Shown in pieces: positions 22,633 through 34,796 of a DNA stretch of 64,000 bases. The notes beneath the pieces are model-generated. The model worked only from the letters and a program-made list of their open reading frames with translations. It made no database searches and was not told where the DNA came from. Source of the DNA: Agapanthus africanus (Eukaryota > Streptophyta > Magnoliopsida > Asparagales > Amaryllidaceae); assembly GCA_030015575.1 (NCBI GenBank), contig JASDDO010000016.1, positions 459,000,141 through 459,064,140 of the forward strand, written 5' to 3'. Every line of letters begins with the position of its first letter. Positions within the stretch are counted from its first letter, which is position 1. Made by a program: the position numbers and the translations under genes.

Positions 22633-23900
22633 CTATGATTTTCCCATTCCCAGTGTGTATGTCCCAAAACTAAACAGGGTCGTGCAATCCTTCGAGTGTA
22701 TAGTAATAAACTTGGACGATATAAAACAATGGGATGCACTAGAATTGCATAACGCTAATGCGAGAAAACAAAGATCCAGTAGGGTACCTGAAACGACTTC
22801 CTCTGGAGCTTTAACCTCTTCAGCCGTCAGGGTAAAGGTTCGAGCTTGATTGGGTCCTCGAGTTATCAGCTTCTGCTCCTGAAACTGTCTCTGCGGTGGC
22901 TTCTGAGTATCTTCCTTTAACCGTAGCTTCGACGGGCAAGTATCAATGGTGTGATTCGCTGATCCGCAAATAAGACAAAGTCCAAGCCTCTTACGACAAT
23001 CTCTGCGATAATGACCCGGTCGCTGGCAGTAATCGCACACCACCCTTCCCTTTTGCTCGGGCAAAACTGGCCTCTTCATTGGTACAACGCCACGCCTGTC
23101 CACCGGAATACCCTTGCGTCCATGTGCTCGGTTTGGCGCAAATGTTGGCTTCCATGCTGTAACTGCTGGCTGCGATGTACCCCCGGTCTTCATAGTTAGC
23201 ATCTGCTGCTCTCGGGCTGCTGTAAGTACTTATGAGAAAGTGGTCAAACCCAGAGAGACAATCTGCCTCTGGATGTCCACATCCAAACTGCGCATGAACC
23301 TTCTTGCCCTATCAACATTGTTGGCAACCAAAGGTCCAGCGAATCTACTGAGCCGCGTCCACTCAGCTGCATGCACATCTACAGGTGCGCCGTTCTGCTT
23401 CAAGCTGACGAATTTTTCCTCCATTTCCTCCCGTGCAGTCCGCGGGAAGAACTTCTCCAAGAAACTCTTCGAGAAATCCGCCCAACTGATCGGCTTGGGC
23501 AAGCGGGTCTCTTCAAAAAGCCGCCATTCCCGGGCATAGTCTACCAACTGGATGCGTACCACATCCACCTTCTTATCCTCTGGGATCTGTGCCGCTACAA
23601 GTAAATTCTCCGTATCAACCAGCCACTGTTCCGCTGGCAAAGGCTCCTCCAGGCCACTGAAGACAGACGGACCCAGTCTCCTGAAATCCGCCACGGTACC
23701 CACACGATCCACTAGTCTGGCCACAACACTGCTCATGGACTGCTGAACGGTCCACAAACCTTCCTAGAATGATTCCGCTTGCTGCTGGATCAGCTCGGTC
23801 TGTCTCTTTTGATTCTCCAGCATTCCCCTTATCACTCAAAGCATGGCGGCTTCGTCCACACGCCTTTGGTACGTCTTCAAATTCTTACCTGCCATATTCC
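22633..23900 (-). pseudogene. Element F gag remnant
   Basis: On the minus strand a Retrotrans_gag-type capsid region (WLVDTENLLVAAQIPEDKK, then EWRLFEETRLPKPISWADFS, FLEKFFPRTAREEMEEKF) at about 23660-23240 is followed by two zinc knuckles near 23045-22930: CDYCQRPGHYRRDC and CLICGSANHTIDTC, the second pattern CX2CX4HX4C. Gag builds the virus-like particle and binds RNA through the knuckles. It lies upstream of pol in the same orientation. It is broken, with one to three breaks. Confidence 0.82.
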
Positions 23901-24248
23901 TGAAATCAAAACACCCAACATTAGCATGATGATAGAGTCAAAATATAGATCAAGACTAGAACTCCAAGTTACTTAAATAGAATACCGCATTGTAACTATA
24001 CAGCGGTATCATAGCCACAATTACATAACTCCACCCAAGTCGCCTAAGTCCTAGAGATAACAAGGAATCAGGTTTCGAGTCGATATGCAAAGGAAGTTTG
24101 CATATCGTAAAAGATATAACCAGGAAGAATGTGATTCAAGAACAGTAAACGGCAAGGTGGCAGGACATATTTCCTAAACACGGGTATTCTGATTCGTGTA
24201 TTGGGTACAATACCCAACTACAAAAAGAATCAACCCGACTATCCTATG
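23901..24248 (-). other. Element F leader
   Basis: About 350 bp between the primer site and gag on the minus strand. No gene or strong structure seen. It contains a second 'gtacaatacccaactacaaaaagaat' block near 24205 that resembles the interior end beside the other LTR (20042-20067). Confidence 0.6.
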
Positions 24249-24260
24249 GCTCTGATACCA
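24249..24260 (-). other. Element F primer binding site (initiator tRNA-Met)
   Basis: Minus strand TGGTATCAGAGC, nine bases from the 5' LTR edge at 24270. Confidence 0.9.
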
Positions 24261-24840
24261 AAAGAACCATATCACGCCCCGCTTCCCAGAACACGCTAAA
24301 ATGGGCACGTGACATAGCCAACCATGCTACCTGTGGGTAGGAAGTACCCACCCACAGTCACATTACGGCTGTAGAGATATCAAGAACGAAATAAAACTAT
24401 CTAAAACATGTCCATAATCCAAGATAAATCATGAGTCAAGAATAAATAATGCGGAAGCGAAAGATCCAATACAAATAACTGGAATGTATGTCCCATAATG
24501 CGGGCTCACATCAGGAATAAAAAAAATGCAGGAAAGAAAAACTAACTACTGCTGACACTCACAGCTCAGCCTGTCGGCTGAAGTACTCCTACTTGGACTG
24601 CAACAGCGGTACAGAATCTGGGCCATGCAAAACCCAGACGTCAGCGCGTCATGTCATCAAGTAATAAAATATAAACAGGGTAGCAGGCAAAGCAATATAA
24701 ACATGAATAAAGAAAGGGTAACAATAATATAAGTCAGAGCAGTGCAGGGTAGTGTGCAGTGGGTAAACTAAACTGTTCCATCAGGTTCTAAAGTCTTTGA
24801 AACCAAATAATGTAATCCTCATCGTAACTCTTCGGTAGTT

Positions 24841-24983
24841 ATTCCGTAAGGCCCGGAAGACGGCAAACAATAGATATTCCGTGACGCCCGGAAAAACGGC
24901 AAACAATGGGTATTCCGTAACGCCCGGAAAAACGGCAAACAATGGGTATTCCGTAACGCCCGGAAAAACGGCAAACAATAGGA
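24841..24983. repeat. 36-bp minisatellite in F 5' LTR, four copies
   Basis: Same unit as 17689-17903, two copies fewer. Confidence 0.9.
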
Positions 24984-26510
24984 AGGCCCTTGGAGTTACG
25001 TTCGGTTACAATACTGATTTCCCCATACCCCCAAGTTATATGTGTAAGTCAAGTCAGGTATCCCGTAATCAAGAAACTAATGCCAACACAGGATCAGGTA
25101 AACAGGTTTGTCTGGATAGACAACAGGAACGGTCCGTGAGGACTACATGTCAGGTTTGTTGGCATTAGACACAAGATCAGGTAACGGGTCAGGTCATGGT
25201 ACATCAGGTCAAGTCAAGCAGTATACGGTACCATGTCGGGTCAATCAATATGTATGTAGCAAGTCGGGTCAAGATGTAAACAATATCATAGGTGTGCCCA
25301 TACTCAGTCACATAATCAAGCCCGGTTATCAACAGCATGATCTAAGCAATGAATTAAGCAATAGGCAGATTCATTCAACTAGCAGTACAGTTATCAGTTG
25401 TGTCACAGAGATGATTTCAACATTATAAGAATGCAGTAAGACAATTATAGCCATTTAATCATGTTAACAAGTTTAAGACTTCATGGATGCAATGTTATAT
25501 ATATCTATAAGTCCCATGGATGAAATCACAGTTTAAGCAGGTTAAATGTACACGAGTGTCCGAATGAAGTAAAACGATAAATAAAGTACCATAGGCTACG
25601 TCATTAGTGAAAATGTAATTAAAACATGTAACTGTGGTTATTAGGTTCCATATAGTAATTGCAAATAGTAGGTTTCACGTTTCGAAGTTAAAATGACCTA
25701 TAACAATATTGACATGAAAATGGGAAGCTATAATACTAAAGTTAAATAGCAGGTTTAGGGTGGCATTAATGAATATGTAAATATTATTTAGCATGTAGCA
25801 AGGGGTACTTGCCTCGACGGGTCGCGGATCGGGAAAACGGATCGTTAACCGTCGGCGGGGAAAACTCGCGACGGGCGCACGGTTCACGGAATGAACCCAA
25901 ACGACGAAAAATGGAACCACACGGGTCGTGGTACCTCGCTGGAACGTCGGGACGCATCGTCGGCATCGTCGGATTCCGGCCAAGAAATGAACAGTAAATG
26001 ATCAAGACATGCAAACAAGAAGAGAAGAGAAAAATAGAGAAGAAAGGAAGGAGGATCTGAGAAGGGGTGCTCACGATGATCCGTGGGACGGGTGGTGACG
26101 GTCGACCTCGTCGATGGAGCTCCGGCGGTCGGCCAACAGTGACCGCGAAAACTGCAGATCACCAAAAAAATGAGTATAGAAAAGAAGGAAGGAGGAAGGA
26201 GGAAGAAGACGGGTAGGTAATGCTTACAAGGGGTTGAACGAAGGCCGGGGCACGGAGGCGAGGCCGCTGGCGGCGATTTCACGGCAAGCTGCGGCTGCAG
26301 AGGGTGCGCGGCCTTGTGCAGGGGGAGAAGGAGAATGGAGGCGAGGAGGTGGAGTGGCTCGGTCGAGGGCGAGGAGACGACGAGCCCGGCGGTGCTGGCG
26401 CCGGCGTTGGGGCTGCAGCGGCGAAGGGGGACGAGGCGGCTAGGGCTGCGCGATGGGTTTGGGTTTTGCGTTTTTTTAAAAAGAAAAGGAGGGGGAAGGT
26501 GGTTTAAATA

Positions 26511-26602
26511 TAGAGGAGAGAGAGAGAGAGAGATATCGGGGAGAGAGAGAGAGATATAAGCGCGAGAGAGAGAGAAAAAGAGATGGGGAGAGAGAGAGTG
26601 TG
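26511..26602. repeat. GA microsatellite in F 5' LTR
   Basis: GA run with short AT, CG and TG interruptions; longer and more mixed than its partner at 19430-19496. Confidence 0.85.
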
Positions 26603-27950
26603 TGGGACCCACGGGAATATGGAGGTTTTGATTGGTTGAGATAAACTGTGGGAGGTTAAGAAAAATTACTAAAAGATTTAGGAAAATTTATACGGTTAAA
26701 TTAAAATATATGATGGTTTAAAATATATTAGAAAATGGGATTTTGGCGCAAAGTAAAACATTTCCAAATCGCGCCCGGATCGTATCCAAAAATTCGAAAT
26801 TAAAATAAGAATATTTTAGGCGAGATCCAAAATTTAAAATGAAGTATTTTACAGTCAAAAAGCATACCCCCAAGACGGACACACGTACGTGCGCGTAGCT
26901 GTCCAAACTCGCCCGTTTCACCGAACGGGACGAGAACACGATGCACGGACGCTACCACAAGGCTAGGGGTGTCAAGCAGACCATGATGAATATTTTTAAT
27001 TTTATTTTAGATGCCTTAAATTGTTATATGCAGAAATGAACTGACGGGGTAAAATTTCAATAAGTAACAACAAACAAGATAAATGAAATAAGTGCCACAC
27101 TACATTCAAACGGTAACTGAAATTAGTAGCATTGGGCTCGGGTGTTACATATTACGGGGTGAGCGTCCGACATGTGGACTGCCGTCACTGCCTGTTTGTA
27201 TATTATTCTTTTGGGGCACGACCGGGTCGAGGTCGATGTACCCATTGTATGTATATTTTACTTTCTGTACTAGGATTACCCCGCGGAGGGGTGCACGGAG
27301 AGCCGGGTTCTAGAGGGCAACGAGCCCGCATATCATGGCGTTGAGACGGAGGGGGCTTTACTCTAGAATTGGCGGGCTATTCGCCGCACTCGTAGGGGGT
27401 ACAGGTTGACCCAGGAGAGGTGCCCAAGTTACCGGATTCCGTGAAGTGCTGGGTGGTCCATTCACGTTGCTGAAGGGGGCTGCCTCGCTTCAGGTTTTGG
27501 CGGGTAACTTGTCGCGCCCGTAGGGGTCTAGGATTTCATTGCACAGGCTATCCACACGACCAGGGGAACATCGGGTTTCAGTAGCGGCTCTGTGAAACCC
27601 GGGGATCCCAGATATCTGTATTGTTCTATGATGCTTATTACATTTCTGTGATGTTGCATTTTATCACGCCTTGAGCGAATATTATATATTGATATATATA
27701 CTAGTAGATGTTGTATATGTTTTGCATCCGCGCTAGTCCAGTCCCCGCTCTGTCGTTAGTTAAGTAACCTAACGGGTGATGACGGGACCCAGTGGCGAAT
27801 GCGGATGGCATATACGTACATCATTATTTTCGTTCTTTTGTGGTGTGATCAATTGATAGGACTGCGTTGATTCGGATCAATGTAAGCTAAACAAACCTAT
27901 TCTGATCTTGTTGGAACACTTTTCAAAAAGCTGTTATTGCACGGGCGTTC

Positions 27951-28197
27951 TCTTTTGTTTTGCATCGTGGTATTCAGTTGGAATATCCTGCTCCTCAGTC
28001 GACGAGGTAAGGGCCGAGATCCCTTCACCGGGAGTGACCCCTTGGACAAAAGTTTGCGTCAGGGCAATAACTTCACTATAGCCGATTACTTTTGCTTTGC
28101 ATCGTGGTATTCAGTTGGAATATCCTGCACCTCATTCTACGGGGAAAGAGCCGAGATCCCTTCACCGGGAGTGATCTCTTTAGCAAAGGTTTTCGTC
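27951..28197. repeat. Duplicated ~110-bp block in E
   Basis: Units at 27951-28060 and 28088-28197, ~137 bp apart. Both contain GCATCGTGGTATTCAGTTGG, AATATCCTGC and GAGATCCCTTCACCGGGAGTG. Confidence 0.85.
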
Positions 28198-28933
28198 ACT
28201 ATATTTTTATAAAGCTATCCGGTTCCTTCAACGATATCAAGTTCATTACGTTAAAGGTTTTCGCCAGAAACCATTCGTAGCCCTCCGTCATTTCATATGG
28301 GTAGTCAATAGTATTCAAGCTGTGTTTGTTGGCCAAAGTCAAGGCACAGTGTTTGGTAGCTATTGGGTATTCATATGCTGCATAGATAGATGCGTTGGTT
28401 TGGGACAGTCGTATAGCCTTGTTGCCCTAGTCAAGGGCTTGTACGGGTGGGTTCAAATCAACCTGGACAATGACGAGTAGAACTTGACATGTGACTTATG
28501 ATTTGTTGGCCATAGTCAAGGTCATAAGAGCATGGGGCAAAAATCACATCGGGAGTTTCTAAAGAAACTGAAACTTGCCAGATATGCGCATACCTTCTGG
28601 AGTGTGATAACGTGAGCGGATTCCGTCACGTTATCATGCGATGATAGTTGGATCCCGATTCCCACTGATGAGTTGGTTTACTCCTCGGGTGATCCCGACT
28701 AATTCTTCTTTCAGGTTTGGGGAAGAATTTGACATTACAGTGGGAGGTTTCCTGATTAGATAAAGTGATAACCATTCTGATCTAGGCTAGAGTGCACGCT
28801 GAGTGTTTCTTTTCTCTCTCTCTTTGGCAGCGACCATTGACCCGACCCTAGACTATGACTCGGTGACCAAAATTAACCGAACCTTCTTTAACACTGGCTT
28901 TTGGATTGTCAGAGTTACAAACCTCATTGCCAC

Positions 28934-29700
28934 TCCTACTTTTACCCTTTTCTCCAGGACACCCCGTATTACTACGAACGTCCACTTCCATTGGACAAAA
29001 CCATCGTATGGTTATATACGAACTCGAAGGAATTCGAGGATGGTTTCCGGTTCTGGAGAAAACGAATAGGACTATTCAGTTGTCTTTTCCTTTTACCTTC
29101 TCTCGGGTTGCGAGTACTCCTTGGTTTAGGAGATAGTACACCTATTACGCAAATTAGATAGTCTTCTTTCAAACCTTAGGCTGGTGCCGAACGGTGGGGA
29201 AAGAAGAAAACCAATTAGCATAACGATGGTGTGCAGAAGGTATTAAGTTAAGACAAAGAAAGGGATTAGTAAGAGGGCAAAGTAAATTGCGACTGCTATT
29301 CACGACCAAACCAAGTATTTCTTCGCCAATCCTAAATCACCTTTGTATTTCTCTAGGACACTCCGTATCACTACGAAGATCCACAGTTTATTGGATACTC
29401 CATCGTATAGTTATATACGAACTCGAAAGGAACTTGTTCCAGTTCGGGGATGGATTCTGGTTCAGGAGAAATAGGAATAAGGTTTATTCGGTTGTCTTTT
29501 ATCTTCACCTTCTCTCGCATTGCGAGTGTTCCTAGGATTAGGACAGTACACCCATTATGCTTATTGGATAGTCTTCTTCCAAACCATAGGCTGGTGCCGA
29601 ATGGTAGGGAAGGAAGAAAACCATTTGGCCTAAAGGGGTGTGCAGAAGGTAACGACTAAAGACATATAAAGGGATTTGGAGAGATGGCAAAGAAACATAC
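28934..29700. repeat. Duplicated ~370-bp block in E
   Basis: Two units at about 28934-29296 and 29329-29700, ~399 bp apart and roughly 80-85% alike by eye. Shared words: GGTTATATACGAACTCGAA / AGTTATATACGAACTCGAA, GGCTGGTGCCGAA, GTGTGCAGAAGGTA, AAGGGATT. The divergence is much larger than that between E's LTRs, so the duplication predates this insertion. Confidence 0.85.
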
Positions 29701-30480
29701 GGTTACAGTTGTGAATCTGGATAATGGAAGAGGCATTACTAGGAATACCGGGATACCCCATCGAAACATTTCAATGTTTCAGTTTCACTGTGTACTGTTA
29801 AAAGAAAACCGATTTCCCGATTGTCCTTACTCTAGGGTATGTATTTACCAGGTATGATTCTCACATCTGTATGGTTTTACAGATGATGAGTGGGAGTAAG
29901 TTATTGGGAATTAGGTGATCATCCTCATTATATCGGGATTCGTTGTAATTGGTGATATTTGAGGAAGTCACCTGGGTTGTTTGCCGGACGGCAAATATTT
30001 GGTTTTGAATATCCGTTGTTATGCACCAATTTCAAATTGATATATCTGTACGTCTATTTTTATAGAGTGAGATATACTTTTTGAAATTATGTCGATGACA
30101 TTTACCTATATCAGTGGATGGTTAGGTAAGGAGCATTAAACAGCGGTGTAATTCTTCTTAACCATAAGTACAGTTTTCAACCTACGACACACAGTGAATG
30201 AGTCACTAGACTCAGGGGACTTATACAGAGTATTGTATGTTGTCCAGTGTCCGTGAGGACAGAGGGGTTGGTACTCGTACTATATTCTGTTTACTTGTGA
30301 CTTCTCTAGTTCTTAGACATGTGTTTCGTAGAAATGCAGGTTCTGAGTTTTGAGAAGTTATAGGTATAAGAGTAAAGTAGAGAACCAAGTATTGCAAGTA
30401 TCGGGATTCTTCAAGGTGATCGAAGATGTAGATGCTTGTGTATGGTATTCAGTTGATAAGTAATGATTAAGAGAACTTGC

Positions 30481-32240
30481 TTCTCTTTCAGGTTACTCAT
30501 AATTGGAAGTACTCTTAAGTTGAGTAACGCTGATCGGCCTCCTTCCATTTAGTTGACATGCACTGGAGACAGTTGCATGATTTGAATCTGGTTCAATTAA
30601 ATTAGTGCCTCTGTTTCTGTATTGGATATAGAACAGTTCATATCTTGACATTGTTAAGATACGGGGAGTTGTCCGGCTTATGCTTAAAACCAGAATCCGG
30701 ATAACTCAAGGCACGTTTCTGTAATGGCTGTTTGTGGATTGACCCGGGCTATGACGAGGGTTGATATTCTACCATCTGGAAGATCAATAGTGATATTGTT
30801 CTTGACTCGCCACAGTTTTAATAAAAATGGATTTTTTCAGAAAACAGTAGTGGGAGTATGGTAGAACTGGAAGTGATTCCAGAACCGTAAACGATTACTG
30901 AAGATTTGATAAGAACCTAAAGATTCAATCTGATTTGACATTCCATTGGCCACTCCGCAGATATGGTAGGTAACCTCAGGCACCCGAGAGGTACTCCGGT
31001 AGCCTCAAGGACGGTGACAGGGAGGTTCTTGTTTATCCAGACTTGCCATTGCTGTTCCAGACTGTGAGACCCGGCAGGAGGATGACTATAGCGTTGTTCT
31101 AAACTAGCTTTAGAAGTGTACGTCTATATGACTCTGCCAGAGGGTTGTCATGGTCAGTGGGAGCAGCGGAAGTATAGTGGACAAGTAGCTTATATCTATT
31201 TATAAACTAAAGCAGATATAGCGGAGATAGATCATCTGTTTCTGATGTGACAGTCATAGATTTGACTTCATCAGAATAGGGGATGGATTTGTTAAGAAGG
31301 TAGTAGGGTGTGATGTCCTGGTATTTGATGACATACACAGAGTAGGAAATGATATTCCTATACTACGATCGGTTATACTTTGGTTGTCACACAGTGGTTT
31401 CTCCACATGGGACTTGGATATTATATCAGACATTCTGGTCACTAGATCTATGGTTTTAGATCTGGATTTGGGTGGTTTCCCAATCTGGGTACTTAGACAA
31501 CATTCTAAGAGTATTTAGAATGGTCGACTCCTGGCACGGTGGTGTACCTGCAGGTAATGGAGTCACCCTCTCTAAAGGTGTCTTACAGACTAAAGTGGAG
31601 AGGGATGTGCATGATTGGCAGATCACTTGCTTAGGCAATTAAGTCAATCATGAGATGTCAAGTACCACACCAGATGTTGTTTTTGCAGTAGGTGCAATGA
31701 GTTGATATTAATCCAATCCTGGAGAAACATTCGGAAGCAGTTTTAGAACATAAGTGAATGTTCTAGGGATATGATAACGACAGCCTCCTTTAGGAGACGG
31801 TTATCATTCCAGGCTTCCAAGGTGACCTGGATGGCAGAGTGGCTGTCAGAGTTATAGTTTTCCTTCTGACGAGGGGCGGTATTTTGGACAGGTGGTCCTG
31901 GTGGATACTGAGGGAAGGCATGGCACAGGATACTGATTAAGTTCAGTTGACGATACAGTCTAAGAATTTTAGATTTGGAGTTCATTTATGAGCTAGGTCC
32001 CATCAGATATCCAGACACATTCTAAGAAAGGTATTGCTCATTTCGGGAGATGGCTTTCTCCGCGAACTTGAGATAAAGAGAGACATAGAAAGAAACATCA
32101 GAGCGGATCCACTCACTGAGGCTATTCCTCGAACGCAATAGTTCCGCAAACAAGCTTTGTGAGACTGACTAGTAGAGGAGTTGGGTGTTCGGTATCACAC
32201 GGGCTGTGAGTATGCGACATCGCAATAATTAGCCTTGGGT
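30481..32240 (+). pseudogene. Element E pol remnant (integrase end, RT, RNase H traces)
   Basis: Collinear with element G's pol but badly decayed. Matching landmarks on the plus strand: integrase-end wording around 30655-30710 ('gttgtccggctta' and 'agaatccgga', compare G 144-177), 'gtagaactggaagtgattccag' near 30862 (G 335-353), RT wording 'ctatatgactctgccagaggg' near 31124 (G 898-916), a 'tatttgatgacata' RT box trace near 31321, and the C-terminal 'gcggatccactcactgaggc' near 32103 (G 2001). There are many breaks (well over ten). No functional product is expected. Confidence 0.75.
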
Positions 32241-32242
32241 GC

Positions 32243-32252
32243 AAGTGGGAGA
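32243..32252 (+). other. Element E polypurine tract
   Basis: AAGTGGGAGA just before TGTTGGAGATAG of the 3' LTR, identical to G's tract at 2093-2102. Confidence 0.85.
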
Positions 32253-32253
32253 T

Positions 32254-32886
32254 TGTTGGAGATAGTGCCCTCAGAGTCAATTATTGGATCACAGGCACGT
32301 GATTCAATGATTGAGGGAGGACCTGTCCCAGTAGGACAGTCTTACTCAAGATGATAGTATGCTATCTGGTTTATCTTTATCATCGTGTGCTGCTTTAGGT
32401 GACCTTACAGGTCACTATTGCGCGTTGATAGAGCCCCTAGGATTCTTTGCATCTGTATTCAGTGGGAATACAAATGCGGGTATGTATATACAGTCGCGGG
32501 GTTTTCCTGTAATTTATTACGGGATCAGTTTTCTGAAGTTGCCAGTTTGCATTCCGTTCCGGCCAGTTTTCCTTTGTTCCTTCACGGCCGGACTTTTTGA
32601 TGGAGGGGGTTATTTGCAATTGTGCAAATAAGTTATTGTGGAGGGGGTGTCTTGCATTTGAGGGATTATGATATGACCATCATCATTATATTCTTTTTCC
32701 ATCCACCCTTTTGTAATAATGAGATTGGAGTTGATCTTGATTTGGATGTGAGGCTTGATTTGGCTTTTACTCACCCATTCCACCATCTTATGCTCACCTC
32801 CCTTTGATTCTTTTTCCCCTCATCCATTCATATAGGGCCGGCCAATTTTGGAGAGAAAAGAGAGGTTCATTTTTTTTGATGTGTGG
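32254..32886 (+). repeat. Element E 3' LTR, part left of the A/B insertion
   Basis: Opens like 14384 and follows the 5' LTR to the word GATGTGTGG, where element A begins. It is a shortened version, about 1 kb less than the 5' LTR over the same span. The last five bases TGTGG (32882-32886) are the expected left target-site copy for A/B. Confidence 0.88.
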
Positions 32887-34781
32887 TGATTAGAACAATT
32901 TCTCGATTGGATGTAAAAAGTAAAAAGCAGTAAGTATCGAATCAACTGTTTCCCGATAACGGTTTCATTTGATCGATAACAATATCATGTATCGGTATTT
33001 AGAAAATTGAATAAAGTTCACAATCAAAAAATTATATTTGACCGCAATCAAACTACGGTGTCAATTGTAATTCATGAATGAGTGCGGATCGTCCATAGGG
33101 ATTGCACGATTCGTTTGTATTATGATATGCTTGAATTGAAAAGTTAAGCTAAGATAAACGAAAACATGATTCAAGAATTTATCAATTGATTCAGGTGTCA
33201 CGATGTTTAATCAAGAATCAAGAAACGGATAAACAATCAAGAATTGGGTTTCGATAATATTTTTCCAATCAACAGTCAAGAATCTAAAAGAGACTCATAG
33301 GAATCGATCGAATCTATAGACGTGATGTAATCTCAAGATTTCGTGTTCTTGTCCTTCGAAGGATTGATACTAGATCGATGATGATCGACGAGAGTTAGGG
33401 CTTTCTCGTGAAACTAGGGTTTCATCTTTTAACCCTTGTTCTTTCGTCGATATCATTCCTTTTCTAGCCTCTACCAAATTCAAGAAACGATCGTAACTCC
33501 CCAATTTTGAACGATATCAATCAAGAAAGCATCGAAACAAAATGGGTCGTCGTTTCTTGAACTTGCTAGGGTTTTCAAAACACGTAGGACTCAAGAATCG
33601 ATTAAAGCTATGTTACATCATCATTCTATTGACCGTCTCGACTCCTCGACGAGCGGAGTTTTATTCACACATCACCACACAGAAAATATTTATGAATTGT
33701 AAAGATATCATGATGCAGAATTTAAAGAAAACAAGATAAAAGAATATCACCTTTATTTATCTCAACAATTTTGATTACATTCGCTTCAAGAACTACAAGA
33801 GGAAGAATCTAAATTGTTGATCGGGCGTCGCTCGGCTTCGTGAGTCGTGGATCGGCTCGGATCGCTTGCTCCGTTGAAGATCGGCTTCGCTCATAAAGGT
33901 TGTAGGGCTTCTTGCTTAATGGGTACTCGGGATCTTGATTTTAATTGGAATTAGGGTTAGGGTTTCCCATAAGCCCTCTCACTAGACTTGTGGAGGAAGG
34001 AGATGAAGAAGGAGAATGGCTAAAAAATGAACTAAAATGAATCACACAAGTAATGGTTTGATTCTATCTATCTCCACATCATATATCACCCTAGGTTTAG
34101 GCTTCTATTTATAGACTTCCCAAACCCTAGGTTTAGGTTTGAAATGGTAGTTCCCTCCAAAAGTTTGTTGAGTCTTCTAGAAGGTAGTTTGTTAGGAGCT
34201 AGCTTAGGGTTTAAGCTAGGTTTAATTAGGCTTGGAAACCCTAGTTTGCTGATCTGGCAGAAACCCCTGGAGTCTTCTGGAATTTGAGATACATTTCTGA
34301 GCAGTGGGCCCTGAAAGAAGCATTTTGGTGCAAAATGTAGTTGATGATGTCATCAAGCCGCCGCGGAACCGCGGCACAAGCAGGCTCTGGCCGCGGTTCC
34401 GCGGCCATGTTGGAAGCTTGGGGCTTGTGGCTTCTTCTGTGGTCTTGTACTGATGTTTGTAGCTTTCTATGATATGTTGATTTTTGTTTGTCCCTTTGGA
34501 TTAATACCAGAACTGAGATCATTGAGTTGGCGTAATATTTGAGCGAGCTTCTGATTTTCCTGCACAGACTTCAAAACACGGGTTGCGACATATAGAAATA
34601 TTGCGATGCCATGCAATGCAGTCAATTTCCCTAGAAATGCCGGTTTTAAGGTCTAATACATGTAATCTGATAATCTGTGATAGATTTGCTAATATGTGAA
34701 ATACGGATACCGAACACTTCTATATGAATGCAAATGATGAGGAAATTGCCGGCTCAAATATGCAATATTTTCGACTAATCA
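32887..34781 (-). repeat. LTR1: 3' LTR of element A
   Basis: 1,895 bp. Contains the palindrome pair CCGCGGAACCGCGG (34361-34374) and CCGCGGTTCCGCGG (34391-34404), TATA box 34106-34113 (minus) and telomere-like GGGTTAGGGTTT near 33955. Confidence 0.93.
34106..34113 (-). promoter_or_regulatory. TATA box, LTR1
   Basis: Minus strand TATAAATA about 670 bp into the LTR, beside AAACCCTAGG-type words; same place in LTR2 (44102-44109). Confidence 0.55.
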
Positions 34782-34785
34782 AATT

Positions 34786-34796
34786 CCCCCAAACTT
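34786..34796 (-). other. Element A polypurine tract
   Basis: Minus strand AAGTTTGGGGG four bases before the 3' LTR. Confidence 0.88.

Larger units (their letters stand above)
17118..27149 (-). mobile_element. Element F: Ty3/gypsy chromovirus (Tekay-like), nested in E
   Basis: 10,032 bp, minus strand: 3' LTR 17118-20041, interior 20042-24269, primer site 24249-24260, 5' LTR 24270-27149. Flanks TATTG / TATTA (17113-17117, 27150-27154) look like a 5-bp target duplication with one change. On its own strand the LTR opens TGTAACACCCGAGCCC, typical of the Del/Tekay group. Domain order gag, protease, RT, RNase H, integrase is Ty3/gypsy. Coding is broken in about five or more places. The LTRs differ by roughly 1.5-2% by eye plus repeat-number changes, about 0.6-0.8 My. 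Confidence 0.9.
24270..27149 (-). repeat. Element F 5' LTR
   Basis: 2,880 bp, matching 17118-20041. Four copies of the 36-bp minisatellite (24841-24983), GA microsatellite 26511-26602. Ends on the plus strand with GGTGTTACA at 27149. Confidence 0.92.
27150..30480 (+). other. Element E interior, right of F: degenerate, with internal duplications
   Basis: No open frame longer than ~90 codons and no recognisable Gag or protease motif. It should correspond to the gag, protease and early integrase part of E but is too decayed, or replaced, to identify. It holds two duplicated blocks listed separately (27951-28197 and 28934-29700). Nothing else stands out in 27150-27950. Confidence 0.6.
14384..32886 (+). 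mobile_element. Element E: degenerate Ty1/copia (Angela-like), host of F and of A/B/C
   Basis: 5' LTR 14384-16491, initiator tRNA-Met primer site 16493-16504, interior 16505-32253 (interrupted by F at 17118-27149), polypurine tract 32243-32252, and the visible part of the 3' LTR 32254-32886. The A/B tandem interrupts the 3' LTR, so its remainder should lie past 64000. The left flanking pentamer is GCATC (14379-14383); its partner is outside the window. Coding traces near 30.5-32.2 kb match element G's pol but are broken in many places, while the alignable LTR parts differ at only about 9 of 630 positions (about 1.4%, ~0.5 My). Confidence 0.88.

Noticed and set aside
24249-24260. tRNA-like words GCTCTGATACCA and CCCCGGCAACGGCGCCA
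   Set aside because: These are primer binding sites complementary to tRNA 3' ends, next to LTRs; no tRNA gene body surrounds them.
18803-26612. Frames of 233 and 242 codons in both LTRs of element F, rich in S, L and P
   Set aside because: They sit entirely in LTR sequence, include the translated GA microsatellite, and appear twice only because LTRs are duplicates.
33953-33970. Telomere-like TTAGGGTTAGGGTTT in LTR1 (also in LTR2, and AACCCTAA words in C and D)
   Set aside because: Only two or three units inside LTR sequence; no interstitial telomere array.
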